Source of the DNA: an uncultured Prevotellaceae bacterium
Lineage (GTDB): Bacteria; Bacteroidota; Bacteroidia; Bacteroidales; Bacteroidaceae
DNA: 64,000 nucleotides
Reading direction: 5' to 3'
Assembly: GCA_900318995.1 (NCBI GenBank)
Contig: ONMR01000011.1
Location: 1 to 64,000 of the forward strand
Within the stretch, counting starts at the first letter, position 1. Each line of letters starts with the position of its first letter. The translations under genes and the position numbers were made by a program. Below, piece after piece: positions 10,346 to 19,024 of the stretch. Under the pieces are notes generated by a model that was not told the origin of the DNA, did not search any database, and worked only from the letters and a program-made list of their open reading frames with translations.

Positions 10346-11680
10346 TATGCCTATAGGCGCTACCAGTTTAACCAGATAATACAATGTGAGGCAGAGCCAA
10401 CGGGGAATCCTGAGACTACCGCTGTTGGATAGTTCATCAAGGAAGTTGGCACGTCTCAGACGCCAGCCGGCAAACACAGCCAGAAGCATACCTCCTATGG
10501 GCAGCATTATGTTTGACGTGATGTAGTCAAAGAAATCAAATACACTCAGTCCAAACAACTTGAATCCTTCAAGCGGACCGAATGAGAGCGAGCAGAACGC
10601 GCCTATCACACCGCAAACCGCAAAACACAGAAGCACAGCTTTCTTACGTGACCTGTGCATCTCTTCTATTATGAACGCCACAACCACTTCCATAAGCGAT
10701 ATGGCCGAAGTTACAGCGGCAAGCAGAAGCGCCAGAAAGAAAAGTATAGCCGCCAGATTACCCAGTGGCATCTGGCTGAACACGCCGGGCAGTGTGATGA
10801 ACACGAGCCCAGGACCGGCGCAGACATCGGGCTCAACACCGTTCATGTAAGCGATTGCGTAAACGGCCGGTATTATAGCCAGACCGGCTATGATGGCAAA
10901 CGTGGTATCAAAGAAAGAAATCCATGCCGATGATGCCAGGATATTCTCATCCTTCTTTACATACGATGCATAAGTAAGGATTGTGCCGCAGCCTATGCTG
11001 AGCGAGAAGAATGCCTGTCCCATGGCCGCAATACAGGTTTCGGCAGTGACTTTGGAGAAATCAGGCACGAACATATACTTGACACCATCCATAGCTCCCG
11101 GAAGGGTGAGTGAGCGTACAACAACCATCACTATTATAACAAACAGCATGGTAATCATGACCTTTGACATACGCTCTATGCCCTTACGCACTCCAAACAC
11201 TATGATGGCTCCCGTAAGGCCCAGGAATATAAGTGTATATGCCAATGGTTTCCACGGATTGCTTATGAATGACCCGAAACTGCCAGCATAATCACCCTGG
11301 GCATCAGAGAATGCCAGGATGCAGGAGTCTGCCAGATACTTGACGGACCAGCCTCCCACCACACAGTAGAATGACAATATACAGGCCGATGCCAACACTG
11401 CCAGAAATCCTATCCAGCGCCATTTGGAACCGGGAGCAAGGCGGTCAAAACTGCTGAAAGGATTGGACTCCCCGCGACGGCCAATCAGATACTCTGAGAC
11501 CATTACCGGCAGACAGAGCACTATCAGCATTATAACATAGAGCAATATGAATGCCGCCCCTCCGTTCTTGCCCATCATATATGGGAACCGCCATATATTG
11601 CCCAAGCCTATGGCCGAACCGGCCATAGCCAGAAGCATACCCATACGGCTTCCGAATGTCTCGCGGGGCTTACGGACCAT
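10313..11680 (-). CDS. Sodium-dependent transporter, neurotransmitter:sodium symporter (NSS) family
   Basis: Inner-membrane Na+-coupled amino-acid or amine importer of the LeuT/MhsT family. The first helix carries the family signature GSAIGLGNIWRFPY (residues about 17-30), whose unwound part binds Na+ and substrate. The 455 aa chain holds about 11-12 hydrophobic helices. Its start ATG shares one base with the rseP stop (TGATG), so it is the last gene of the tsaB-to-rseP transcription unit. A close paralogue of nearly the same length sits at 53140-54501 (+). The substrate cannot be told from sequence. Confidence 0.92.
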   Translation of the reverse strand: MVRKPRETFGSRMGMLLAMAGSAIGLGNIWRFPYMMGKNGGAAFILLYVIMLIVLCLPVMVSEYLIGRRGESNPFSSFDRLAPGSKWRWIGFLAVLASACILSFYCVVGGWSVKYLADSCILAFSDAQGDYAGSFGSFISNPWKPLAYTLIFLGLTGAIIVFGVRKGIERMSKVMITMLFVIIVMVVVRSLTLPGAMDGVKYMFVPDFSKVTAETCIAAMGQAFFSLSIGCGTILTYASYVKKDENILASSAWISFFDTTFAIIAGLAIIPAVYAIAYMNGVEPDVCAGPGLVFITLPGVFSQMPLGNLAAILFFLALLLAAVTSAISLMEVVVAFIIEEMHRSRKKAVLLCFAVCGVIGAFCSLSFGPLEGFKLFGLSVFDFFDYITSNIMLPIGGMLLAVFAGWRLRRANFLDELSNSGSLRIPRWLCLTLYYLVKLVAPIGILLIFLNTFFS

Positions 11681-13173
11681 CAGAACAGTCTTATTATATC
11701 ATTAAGGTTGGCAAAGATAAGCAGTCCGAACAGGATTATCATACCTATTGTATTGGCCACCTCAAGGAACTTGTCGCCCGGTTTCTTGCCAGTGACAACT
11801 TCAACCAGCAGGAACAGCACATAACCTCCGTCAAGAGCGGGTATAGGCAGAATGTTCATGAATGCCAGTATGATGGACAGGAAAGCTGTCATGAGCCAGA
11901 AAGCATGCCAGTTCCACTTCTCGGGGAATATGCTGCCTATTGTTCCGAATCCGCCCAGGCTCTTGGCACCCTCCTTTGTAAAGACGTATTGGAAATCGCT
12001 GACATAACCCTTGAGTGTATTCCAGGCATAACCTATACCGGCTGGAATTGAACTGAAAAAGCCGTACTCCAACTCAACAGGCTCGTATTCATCGGTGAGA
12101 TGTATTATTCCTATGCGGAAATTATCATCGGCGGTAACGGAAACAGTATCTCTACCCATACCCGGACGGCCGAATACTATCTGCAGGTTACGGTCAATGA
12201 ATGAGTCCTGGGCACGGGTACGCATATCGGCCAGAATTGTCTGGAACGATGTCCAAGTGCAAGCACTGGTTCCGTTGACATAAAGGATTGTATCACCGGC
12301 TATAAGGCCTGCTGCAGCGGCACCTCTTGTCGGCCCCTCGGTTATGACACTGTCAATGGTCATTGGACTGAGGATTGAAACAAACGGTACTGTTCGTGTA
12401 AAATCAAACAGAGACAGTTCTTCGGGCATATCCAGGTCAACCTGAGTGCCATTCCTGAGAACTGTAACCTTACTGGCCTTTGCCACCGCCCTGTAGAGAT
12501 CTGCGTCAAACTCACGTGTAGGTTTGCCGTCAGTGGCAATGATAACATCCCCGTCACGGAATCCCAATGATTCCGCATACTCATTGAACTCCATTCCATA
12601 CTTAAGACCTTGGGCAGGAATATAGCTGTCACCCCATCTGCATAGAACCATGGAGTAGATGAAGAATGCCAGTATCAGGTTGAACAGAACACCTCCCACC
12701 ATAATAAGCAGGCGCTGCCATGAGGGCTTGGTGCGGAACTCCCAGGGTTTAGGTTCCTGCTGCATTGAAGCCACGTCCATAGACTCGTCTATCATTCCGG
12801 CAATCTTGCAGTAACCGCCAAAAGGTACCCAACCCACGCCGAACTCCGTGTTCTCGGGCGAGCGGCGCCAATCGCCTTCGGGCAGGGAATCAATATCTAT
12901 CGGCTTATAGGAGACCTCCTCCTTTCCTTCAAAATTGAAATGTTTCTCCTCCTCGTAACTTTCAGGCACGTTGGGACTGAAGAACTTTACTCTGATCTTT
13001 CCATCCACCCTCTTGATTCTGAACAGCGAGAAACGGGGATTGAAAAATGCATAGAATTTCTCCACCCTCACTCCGAACAGACGGGAGAAAAGAAAATGTC
13101 CGAACTCATGGAATACGACAAGAATGGTAAGTGAAAGGACTAGTTGGATAAATTTAATCCAGAATGTTGACAT
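11680..13173 (-). CDS. rseP: RseP-like site-2 intramembrane zinc metalloprotease
   Basis: Intramembrane protease that cleaves transmembrane anti-sigma factors or signal peptide remnants. The zinc site HEFGH lies in the first membrane segment (about residues 21-25), and the second motif, NILPIPALDGG, is near the C-terminus. Two PDZ-like regions lie between (around GDVIIATDGKP and GDTILYVNG). The protein is 497 aa, longer than E. coli RseP because of an insert around residues 50-100, which is usual in Bacteroidota. Position directly after dxr is the conserved order dxr-rseP seen in many bacteria. Confidence 0.93.
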   Translation of the reverse strand: MSTFWIKFIQLVLSLTILVVFHEFGHFLFSRLFGVRVEKFYAFFNPRFSLFRIKRVDGKIRVKFFSPNVPESYEEEKHFNFEGKEEVSYKPIDIDSLPEGDWRRSPENTEFGVGWVPFGGYCKIAGMIDESMDVASMQQEPKPWEFRTKPSWQRLLIMVGGVLFNLILAFFIYSMVLCRWGDSYIPAQGLKYGMEFNEYAESLGFRDGDVIIATDGKPTREFDADLYRAVAKASKVTVLRNGTQVDLDMPEELSLFDFTRTVPFVSILSPMTIDSVITEGPTRGAAAAGLIAGDTILYVNGTSACTWTSFQTILADMRTRAQDSFIDRNLQIVFGRPGMGRDTVSVTADDNFRIGIIHLTDEYEPVELEYGFFSSIPAGIGYAWNTLKGYVSDFQYVFTKEGAKSLGGFGTIGSIFPEKWNWHAFWLMTAFLSIILAFMNILPIPALDGGYVLFLLVEVVTGKKPGDKFLEVANTIGMIILFGLLIFANLNDIIRLF

Positions 13174-13193
13174 ATTGTTAATGGTTTATCTGT

Positions 13194-14248
13194 TCAATTA
13201 ATAAGTGACGCCGCCACCCTGCGGGCCTCAGCATCGGTTTCTATATACTCGTCAAGTGTGGATTTGGCACGGAAAGGAACCCGTTCCATAGTCTCGGCTA
13301 TCACGTCACTCATCTCAAGGAATCCTATCCTGTCATGAAGGAAGGCCGCCACACATACCTCATTGGCCGCATTCAATATACAGGGCATATTGCCGCCCCG
13401 CTCTATAGCCTTATAGGCCAATGCCAGATTACGGAAACGGTCGGTATCTGGCTCCTCAAACGTAAGCGTACCCAGTTTTGTAAAATCCACCCTTGGGAAA
13501 TCGGCCTGCAGACGGCGCGGATATGAGAACGCATATTGTATTGGCAGGCGCATATCGGGGGCACCAAGCTGGGCCTTGACGGCACCGTCGGCAAACTGTA
13601 CCATTGAATGTATGACAGACTGCGGATGTACCACCACCTGCCCATATCCCAGTTGGGATGCTTGAGTGCCTGTGCCTTGGTAACTGTCCTTAGCTGATCC
13701 TTGCCTAAAATCCTGAACGGACCTCCACTGGCAGTGAGAAGTATTTTCTCCACCGGATTCATGGTCTCTCCGCTAAGGCACTGGAAAATGGCGGAATGCT
13801 CTGAGTCAACAGGCAGGATGGGTGTCTTGTACTCAAGGGCCAAAGACGTAACCAACTCGCCGGCTACAACCATTGTCTCCTTATTGGCAAGCGCAATGAC
13901 CTTGCCCGCCTTGATGGCCTCAATCGTGGGACATAAACCTGCAAAACCCACCATTGACGCCAAAACTATATCAATAGGTTCGGCCTGCACGATCTGGCTG
14001 AGAGACTCGGAACCGGCAAAAACCTTTATGGGTTGCCCTGCCAGAGCGTCACGCAGTTTAGGATAATGTGACTCATTTGCTATGACCACAGCTTCCGGTT
14101 TGAACCTTAGGGCCTGTTCAATAAGCAGGTCGACACTGTTGTTGGCTGTAAGTGCATAAACTTCATACTCTTCGGGGTGAGAAGCTATGACATCAAGCGC
14201 CTGTTTTCCTATTGAGCCTGTCGATCCTAATATCGCTATCTGTTTCAC
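13194..14248 (-). pseudogene. dxr: 1-deoxy-D-xylulose-5-phosphate reductoisomerase, internally deleted and frameshifted
   Basis: Second enzyme of the MEP isoprenoid pathway, here broken. Frame 1 (14248 to about 13640, 203 codons) starts with the NADPH loop GSTGSIG and includes the metal-site segment PVDSEHSAIFQ, ending at HPNWDMG. The family sequence resumes in another frame at 13637 with VVVHPQSVIHSM and runs to 13194 (147 codons). What normally joins them, about 31-33 residues including the substrate and metal-binding segment DSA..MNKGLE, is missing. The two parts total 350 codons where about 385 are usual, so roughly 94-97 bp are lost and the frame changes. It is either a real deletion or an assembly fault; the rest of the operon is intact. 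Confidence 0.85.
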
Positions 14249-15129
14249 TGGAACAATATGTATTTTTCGGGATCAAGGGGCTGTCCCTGATACCAAAGTT
14301 CAAAATGCAGATGTGAACCCTGCGTTACACCGTCGGTACCACGTCCGACGAGCGCAACCACATCACCCTGCTTAACCCTGTCTCCGGTTTTCTTGAGCAG
14401 TGATTCACAATGCTTGTATATGGAAATCAATTCTCCGGGATGGACTATGCAGATAGTATATCCCATTTCGGATGTGTAAGTGGACATCAGAACCGTACCG
14501 TCCATTACAGATACTACGCTCTGATTGGGACTGGCTGCAATATCAACTCCCAAATGCTGTTCCAGAGCATTGTAGCTCTGTGATACCAGACCGGCTGTAG
14601 GACGGAATATGCTTATGGAGAATACATCGTTAACGGGTTGTGACTGGGATGTGATGTTGTAACGTTCAGCCTCTTCATACTGACGCATGAAATTCTCTTC
14701 ACGTTCAGACCGTTCCATGAGCAACTCGCTGCGCACACGTGCAAGGGAGTCTATTGAATAGACCGTATCAATAGATACCGTACCGGCAATGATGTCCTGA
14801 AGATTGGTGATATACTTGTTCTGAAGCTCGAACACCTGTTCGAGAGAGTCAATTCGGAGAGCCTCATTCACAATGGCCTGTCTGACCAGATAATCCTGAC
14901 GGGCAGTGCCTACCTGTTTGGGCAGACGACGGAACACTGCTATGCCGCCCCATGCACCCAGACCTGCAACTGCCAGGAAGATAACGGTCAGGATAAAATG
15001 TGATATCTTCATCCTGAATACCCTGCGCTGCTCATCCTCGTTTACCACAGTCAGTCTGTACAGATAAACGAATCTGCTGAACAGGCTCTTTCGGCCCACT
15101 TCCTTACGTTTCTGACGGATACTCTTCAT
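14245..15129 (-). CDS. Membrane-anchored M23 family peptidoglycan peptidase
   Basis: Zinc endopeptidase or regulator of peptidoglycan hydrolysis. A cytoplasmic N-terminus of about 40 residues precedes one membrane helix (about 42-66) and a periplasmic coiled-coil stalk (about 75-175). The LytM/M23 domain has the zinc ligands in HLGVD (about 197-201) and HLHFE (near 278-282), so it looks catalytically intact. At 294 aa it matches the Bacteroidales M23 protein usually found between rimM and dxr. It overlaps the dxr start by 4 bp and lies 3 bp after rimM, indicating translational coupling in one operon. Confidence 0.9.
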   Translation of the reverse strand: MKSIRQKRKEVGRKSLFSRFVYLYRLTVVNEDEQRRVFRMKISHFILTVIFLAVAGLGAWGGIAVFRRLPKQVGTARQDYLVRQAIVNEALRIDSLEQVFELQNKYITNLQDIIAGTVSIDTVYSIDSLARVRSELLMERSEREENFMRQYEEAERYNITSQSQPVNDVFSISIFRPTAGLVSQSYNALEQHLGVDIAASPNQSVVSVMDGTVLMSTYTSEMGYTICIVHPGELISIYKHCESLLKKTGDRVKQGDVVALVGRGTDGVTQGSHLHFELWYQGQPLDPEKYILFQ

Positions 15130-15132
15130 ATT

Positions 15133-15651
15133 CTACAGCTCGGCAAGTCCCTCCGGGAGATTATAATACAATGTCCGTTTCTTTCTGTCCGCTTTTGTTA
15201 TCCATTCGGCATTGGCCGGAATGATTCTCTCACGGTCACCGTCGCGGACCAGAAAGAGGACGTTCGGTGTACTGTCATCTACAGCATTCACCGTTCCAAG
15301 CACACCTGCTGCGGAATCAATCACCTGCCAGTCAAGGAAAGTACTCCATGACGGGATTTCATCATCACTGTCAGCCACATAACGGAGCGGCATGTAGACG
15401 GTCAATCCCATAAAACGGCCTATCGCATCCACGGAATCATAACCTTCAAACTTGACCAGTATTGACGTGCTGCTCTTGCCCCGGATGGATTCCAGGAAGA
15501 AAGGCACCAATATGCCGTCAAGAGAACAAACCAGACAATCAATATCATCAGTCCAATCCAGTGATGCGGGTACAGATACGACCATCTCGCCGCCTACTCC
15601 GTGCGGTTTTACAATCTGACCTATCCTCTGTACCTCACCCTGTCCTATCAT
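15133..15651 (-). CDS. rimM: Ribosome maturation factor RimM
   Basis: Assists 16S rRNA processing and 30S head assembly by binding S19. The N-terminal RimM domain opens with GQGEVQRIGQIVKPHGVGGE, containing the family's GxIxKPHGxxGE signature. A C-terminal PRC-barrel region includes LGTVNAVDDSTPNVLFLV. The 172 aa length is normal. It follows murA by 1 bp and precedes the M23 gene by 3 bp. Unlike the E. coli operon it is not next to rpsP or trmD, which is usual for Bacteroidales. Confidence 0.9.
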   Translation of the reverse strand: MIGQGEVQRIGQIVKPHGVGGEMVVSVPASLDWTDDIDCLVCSLDGILVPFFLESIRGKSSTSILVKFEGYDSVDAIGRFMGLTVYMPLRYVADSDDEIPSWSTFLDWQVIDSAAGVLGTVNAVDDSTPNVLFLVRDGDRERIIPANAEWITKADRKKRTLYYNLPEGLAEL

Positions 15652-15652
15652 C

Positions 15653-16960
15653 TCAATCCACTCTTGTTATTCGGGCTCCCAATGCGTTAAGACGTCCGTC
15701 TATATCCTGATAACCACGGTCAATCTGACCGATATTGTCAATACGGCTGGTGCCGTTTGCGCTCATGGCTGCAATAAGCAGGGCTATACCGGCACGAATA
15801 TCGGGCGATGACATACGTCTGGCCTGTAACGGGAAGTTCCGGTCATGTCCTATCACCACTACGCGGTGAGGATCACAGAGAATGACCTGAGCTCCCATGT
15901 CAATGAGGTTATCCACAAAGAACAGGCGGCTCTCAAACATTTTCTGATGAATAAGCACGCTGCCCTTGGCCTGAGTTGCAGTTACCAGCAGTACGCTCAG
16001 CAGGTCCGGGGTTAGTCCGGGCCATGGAGCATCGGCAAGAGTCATTATGGAACCGTCAATGAATGAGTCTATCTGGTAATGATCCTGCGCAGGGATAAAA
16101 ATATCGTCACCTCTCTGTTCCATCCTGATGCCCAGGCGTCCGAAACTTTCGGGTATTATACCCAGATTTCCATATGATACATCCTTGATGGTTATCTCGC
16201 TGGAGGTCATGGCTGCCATTCCGATGAAACTGCCCACCTCAATCATGTCGGGCAGCACCTTATGGAAGGTTCCGTGCAGTTCTTTCACACCTGTTATTGT
16301 AAGCAGGTTGCTTCCTATGCCGTCAATCCTGGCTCCCATGCACACAAGCATCCTGCAGAGTTGCTGGACATACGGCTCACATGCGGCATTATAGATTGTG
16401 GTAACACCGTCGGCCAGGACAGCCGCCATTACTATATTGGCTGTTCCGGTTACCGAAGCCTCATCCAGCAGCATATATGTCCCTTTGAGGCGTTCGGCCG
16501 TCAGCTCATAATACCCGCGTGATTCATTGAGGGAGAAAACGGCGCCCAATGCCTGGAATCCCTTAATATGAGTGTCCACACGGCGACGGCCTATCTTGTC
16601 TCCTCCGGGTTTGCTCACAGTGGCATGTCCCAGACGGGCCAACAGCGGTCCCAACAGCATGACAGAACCTCTAAGACCTGCGCTACGGGTGACAAAGTCC
16701 ATGCTACCGGCATATTCGCGGTCAATGTCGCCGGCTTTGAAAGACCATTCGCCAGGTGCATTGTTTCTGACATCGACTCCAAGTTTGGAGAGCATGTCTA
16801 TAAGATTCCTGATATCAAGGATATCCGGAACATTGCTGACCGTCACCTCGTCGGAGGTAAGCAGTACGGCACAAAGAATCTGCAGGGCCTCATTCTTGGC
16901 TCCCTGCGGACATATGGTCCCTTTCAGTCTGTGACCTCCCTCGATAATGAATGACGGCAT
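15653..16960 (-). CDS. murA: UDP-N-acetylglucosamine 1-carboxyvinyltransferase (MurA) with Asp at the fosfomycin-Cys position
   Basis: First committed step of peptidoglycan synthesis: transfers enolpyruvate from PEP to UDP-GlcNAc in the cytoplasm. It is a 435 aa EPSP-synthase fold protein with the PEP-site Lys-Asn pair in GAKNEALQ (about residues 20-27). The active-site loop reads KPGGDKIGRRRVD, so the residue equivalent to E. coli Cys115 is Asp121. In other bacteria (mycobacteria, chlamydiae) the Asp form is active but not alkylated by fosfomycin. It lies in the operon between DUF4290 and rimM. Confidence 0.94.
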   Translation of the reverse strand: MPSFIIEGGHRLKGTICPQGAKNEALQILCAVLLTSDEVTVSNVPDILDIRNLIDMLSKLGVDVRNNAPGEWSFKAGDIDREYAGSMDFVTRSAGLRGSVMLLGPLLARLGHATVSKPGGDKIGRRRVDTHIKGFQALGAVFSLNESRGYYELTAERLKGTYMLLDEASVTGTANIVMAAVLADGVTTIYNAACEPYVQQLCRMLVCMGARIDGIGSNLLTITGVKELHGTFHKVLPDMIEVGSFIGMAAMTSSEITIKDVSYGNLGIIPESFGRLGIRMEQRGDDIFIPAQDHYQIDSFIDGSIMTLADAPWPGLTPDLLSVLLVTATQAKGSVLIHQKMFESRLFFVDNLIDMGAQVILCDPHRVVVIGHDRNFPLQARRMSSPDIRAGIALLIAAMSANGTSRIDNIGQIDRGYQDIDGRLNALGARITRVD

Positions 16961-16967
16961 ATCTGTT

Positions 16968-17573
16968 TCAATAACGGCGTTTGTTCTTTTTCTTTCCGTG
17001 CGGTGACTGGCGCTGCTGTAACGGAGCCTGAGCGAACGTTACGTCCAGATCACCCTCCTGCAGGCTTATCCTGCCGTGTGAGAAGTAATCAATATCGGCG
17101 GCTATACGCTCATCGCTTACCAACTCCTTGTTCCAGGTCATCAGGTCCTTTTTCATCTGCACGGCAAGCAAGCGGACCAGCTGGCTGCGTTCCGGCCCCT
17201 CAGGCATATCCACAGCAACCTTAATCAATGAAGGTACTATATGACCGTAATGACGGTAACGTATGTCACCGGCCGGATAGTTGATATGATCCGGTTTCTG
17301 CTGTGTCTTTTCCAGGCGTGTTATCTCACACGGATAGTCTATATCAAGCTTGTAGTCCGACATGAATGCCAGATGGTCCCACAGTTTACCCTGAAAATCG
17401 GGTACGTCACGCAGCGTGGGGAACATACTGCCCATTATGTTTATGATGGCGTTGGCGCAACGCTGACGCTCAGCGCGGTCAGGAATCGTCACTGCATACT
17501 CAACCATCTCCTGTACGGCGCGGCCGTACTCGGGCATCGGCATTTTCTCTCGTTGGGTATTATAGTTCATCAA
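16968..17573 (-). CDS. DUF4290 family protein
   Basis: Conserved Bacteroidota protein of unknown function, 201 aa, soluble, with no signal peptide. The N-terminal two thirds are helical (YGRAVQEMVEYAVTIPDRAE is typical of the family) and the C-terminus is basic and rich in Lys, Arg and Gln. Its start overlaps the tsaB stop by 4 bp, and murA follows 7 bp later. The stable placement upstream of murA suggests a role in cell wall or ribosome assembly, but nothing in the sequence gives a reaction. Confidence 0.85.
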   Translation of the reverse strand: MMNYNTQREKMPMPEYGRAVQEMVEYAVTIPDRAERQRCANAIINIMGSMFPTLRDVPDFQGKLWDHLAFMSDYKLDIDYPCEITRLEKTQQKPDHINYPAGDIRYRHYGHIVPSLIKVAVDMPEGPERSQLVRLLAVQMKKDLMTWNKELVSDERIAADIDYFSHGRISLQEGDLDVTFAQAPLQQRQSPHGKKKNKRRY

Positions 17574-18259
17574 ACCAGTTTTTTAGGTTTAACAGCAATG
17601 AAATCTTTCAGATAGTATGGCTCAAAATAGGCCACGTCACGGAATTCCTCCTTATTGAAAGCCTGCTCGGCCAGCGGGAACATCCAGCGTGCCTCAGGGT
17701 TGATGTCATCCAGGAAATGAGCGTTGGGATGATTTATGGTCTCACGGCACTTGGCGGCGCCGTTACCCATGAACCATACGGGATGCTTATCCAGGTACTC
17801 CAGATACGTATCCGGGGTTACTATATCGGCACGAATCTCACGGACCTCATTGAGTGCACGGTCATAGATGGCGCTGTATACCTCCATTCGGCGGGCATCA
17901 ATCATTGGACAGAGCAGGGCATCATCGGGCAGCTCCAATGACAGCAGAGGTTGAACGCAGAGCAATTTGAGCGTGGAGACCGAAATCAGTTTTATTCCAC
18001 GGCCGTAGCATACGCCCTTAGCCATAGATACGCCTATACGCAAACCTGTATATGAACCCGGCCCCTCACTCACGGCAACAGCATCCAGTTTAAGCCCACG
18101 GCTGTCAACAAGAGCCAATGCCTCGTCAAGAATTACACCCAGTGAGACTGCATTGTTGTGTCCCTCGCGGTCAGCCTTGTCAAATACAAGCTGTCCCTCG
18201 TCACTCACCGCGACCGAACATCCGTCGGTTGCTGATTCTATGTGCAGAATTACACTCAT
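17570..18259 (-). CDS. tsaB: tRNA threonylcarbamoyladenosine biosynthesis protein TsaB
   Basis: Non-catalytic ASKHA-fold partner of TsaD in the complex that makes t6A37 on ANN-decoding tRNAs. The start at 18259 (MSVILHIESAT) is chosen because homology begins there and a -7 box lies 15 bp upstream; the frame stays open further 5' but without family sequence. Typical motifs are VSEGPGSYTGLRIG (about residues 65-78) and the early HIESATDGCSVAV. At 229 aa the length is normal. It leads the long minus-strand operon and overlaps DUF4290 by 4 bp. Confidence 0.92.
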   Translation of the reverse strand: MSVILHIESATDGCSVAVSDEGQLVFDKADREGHNNAVSLGVILDEALALVDSRGLKLDAVAVSEGPGSYTGLRIGVSMAKGVCYGRGIKLISVSTLKLLCVQPLLSLELPDDALLCPMIDARRMEVYSAIYDRALNEVREIRADIVTPDTYLEYLDKHPVWFMGNGAAKCRETINHPNAHFLDDINPEARWMFPLAEQAFNKEEFRDVAYFEPYYLKDFIAVKPKKLV

Positions 18260-18274
18260 ATCCTTATTAACTTG

Positions 18275-18282
18275 CAAATATA
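18275..18282 (-). promoter_or_regulatory. -7 promoter box (TATATTTG on minus strand) of the tsaB operon
   Basis: CAAATATA on the plus strand reads TATATTTG on minus, 15 bp before the tsaB start codon. Implied 5' leader is very short (about 10 nt). No clear -33. Confidence 0.5.
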
Positions 18283-18300
18283 AGGATATTTTTCCAAAGG

Positions 18301-18345
18301 AAAGGGCCGTGTCGGGTCCTAAATTCGACCCCGGCACAGCCCTTT
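18301..18345 (-). terminator. Terminator hairpin after rubrerythrin
   Basis: AAAGGGC with GCCCTTT form the outer stem, continued inward by GTGTCGGGTC pairing with GACCCCGGCAC (one bulge). It lies downstream of the rubrerythrin stop and before the tsaB promoter; on the minus strand it is followed by a T-rich stretch. Confidence 0.7.
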
Positions 18346-18372
18346 AAACTGTTTTAAGACTATACTGTGGTT

Positions 18373-18927
18373 TTATTTGCCAAAGTAGCGTTTGTAGAGA
18401 GCCTCGAATCCCTTGCCGTGACGGGCCTCATCCTTGGCCATCTCATGAACTGTGTCATGAATGGCATCCCAGTTCTGGGCCTTGGCGGTCTTGGCTATTG
18501 CCAGCTTGCCCTCGCATGCTCCGTGCTCGGCTTTCATACGTTTCTCAAGATTGGTCTTGGTGTCCCATACAACCTCACCCAGAAGCTCGGCAAACTTGGC
18601 GGCATGCTCGGCCTCCTCAAAAGCATAGCGCTTGAATGCCTCGGCCACCTCGGGGTATCCCTCGCGGTCGGCCTGGCGACTCATCGCAAGATACATTCCC
18701 ACCTCACTGCATTCGCCGTTAAACTGCATCCGCAGGTCATTCACCATCTCGGTCGATCCAACCTGACCGTCACCAAGAATATGCTCGCAGGCAAACTGCA
18801 GGGACTCTCCGTTCTCTACAACCTCCTTGAATTTCTCTCTGGGTGCTTTACACTGTGGGCAGCGCTCGGGTGCCTCGTCTCCTTCATGTACGTATCCGCA
18901 TACTGTGCAGATGAATTTCTTTTTCAT
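18373..18927 (-). CDS. Rubrerythrin with N-terminal rubredoxin domain (reverse rubrerythrin)
   Basis: Cytoplasmic non-haem iron peroxidase that removes H2O2 in anaerobes using electrons from rubredoxin or NADH. Residues 1-40 form a rubredoxin-like knuckle (CTVCGY ... CPQCKAP), then comes a four-helix ferritin-like di-iron domain with ExxH ligands ([19 protein letters not shown]). The rubredoxin module at the N-terminus defines the reverse architecture. The start at 18927 ([12 protein letters not shown]) is chosen because the open frame further upstream has no family sequence. It is 184 aa and monocistronic, bounded by a terminator at 18301-18345. Confidence 0.93.
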   Translation of the reverse strand: MKKKFICTVCGYVHEGDEAPERCPQCKAPREKFKEVVENGESLQFACEHILGDGQVGSTEMVNDLRMQFNGECSEVGMYLAMSRQADREGYPEVAEAFKRYAFEEAEHAAKFAELLGEVVWDTKTNLEKRMKAEHGACEGKLAIAKTAKAQNWDAIHDTVHEMAKDEARHGKGFEALYKRYFGK

Positions 18928-18996
18928 AATCCTTGTTATGTTAATTGGTTTGTTAATGGTCGGATTGCGAATATATGATAATTTGGGGGAATTCAC

Positions 18997-19004
18997 TAAT
19001 TTTG
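18997..19004 (+). promoter_or_regulatory. -7 promoter box (TAATTTTG) of yicC-gmk-nadD
   Basis: TAATTTTG lies 20 bp before the chosen yicC start. A good -33 is not seen. The opposite strand of the same gap must carry the rubrerythrin promoter (candidate TATATTCG, one mismatch). Confidence 0.5.
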
Positions 19005-19024
19005 CACTCAAATTTATTTTTGAT

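Noticed and set aside
18367-18978. Plus-strand ORF of 203 codons
   Set aside because: Antisense to rubrerythrin; no family sequence and it crosses the rubrerythrin promoter region.
18827-19024. N-terminal extension of 66 codons on YicC with a hydrophobic segment
   Set aside because: Family homology begins at 19025, and a -7 box lies inside the extension.
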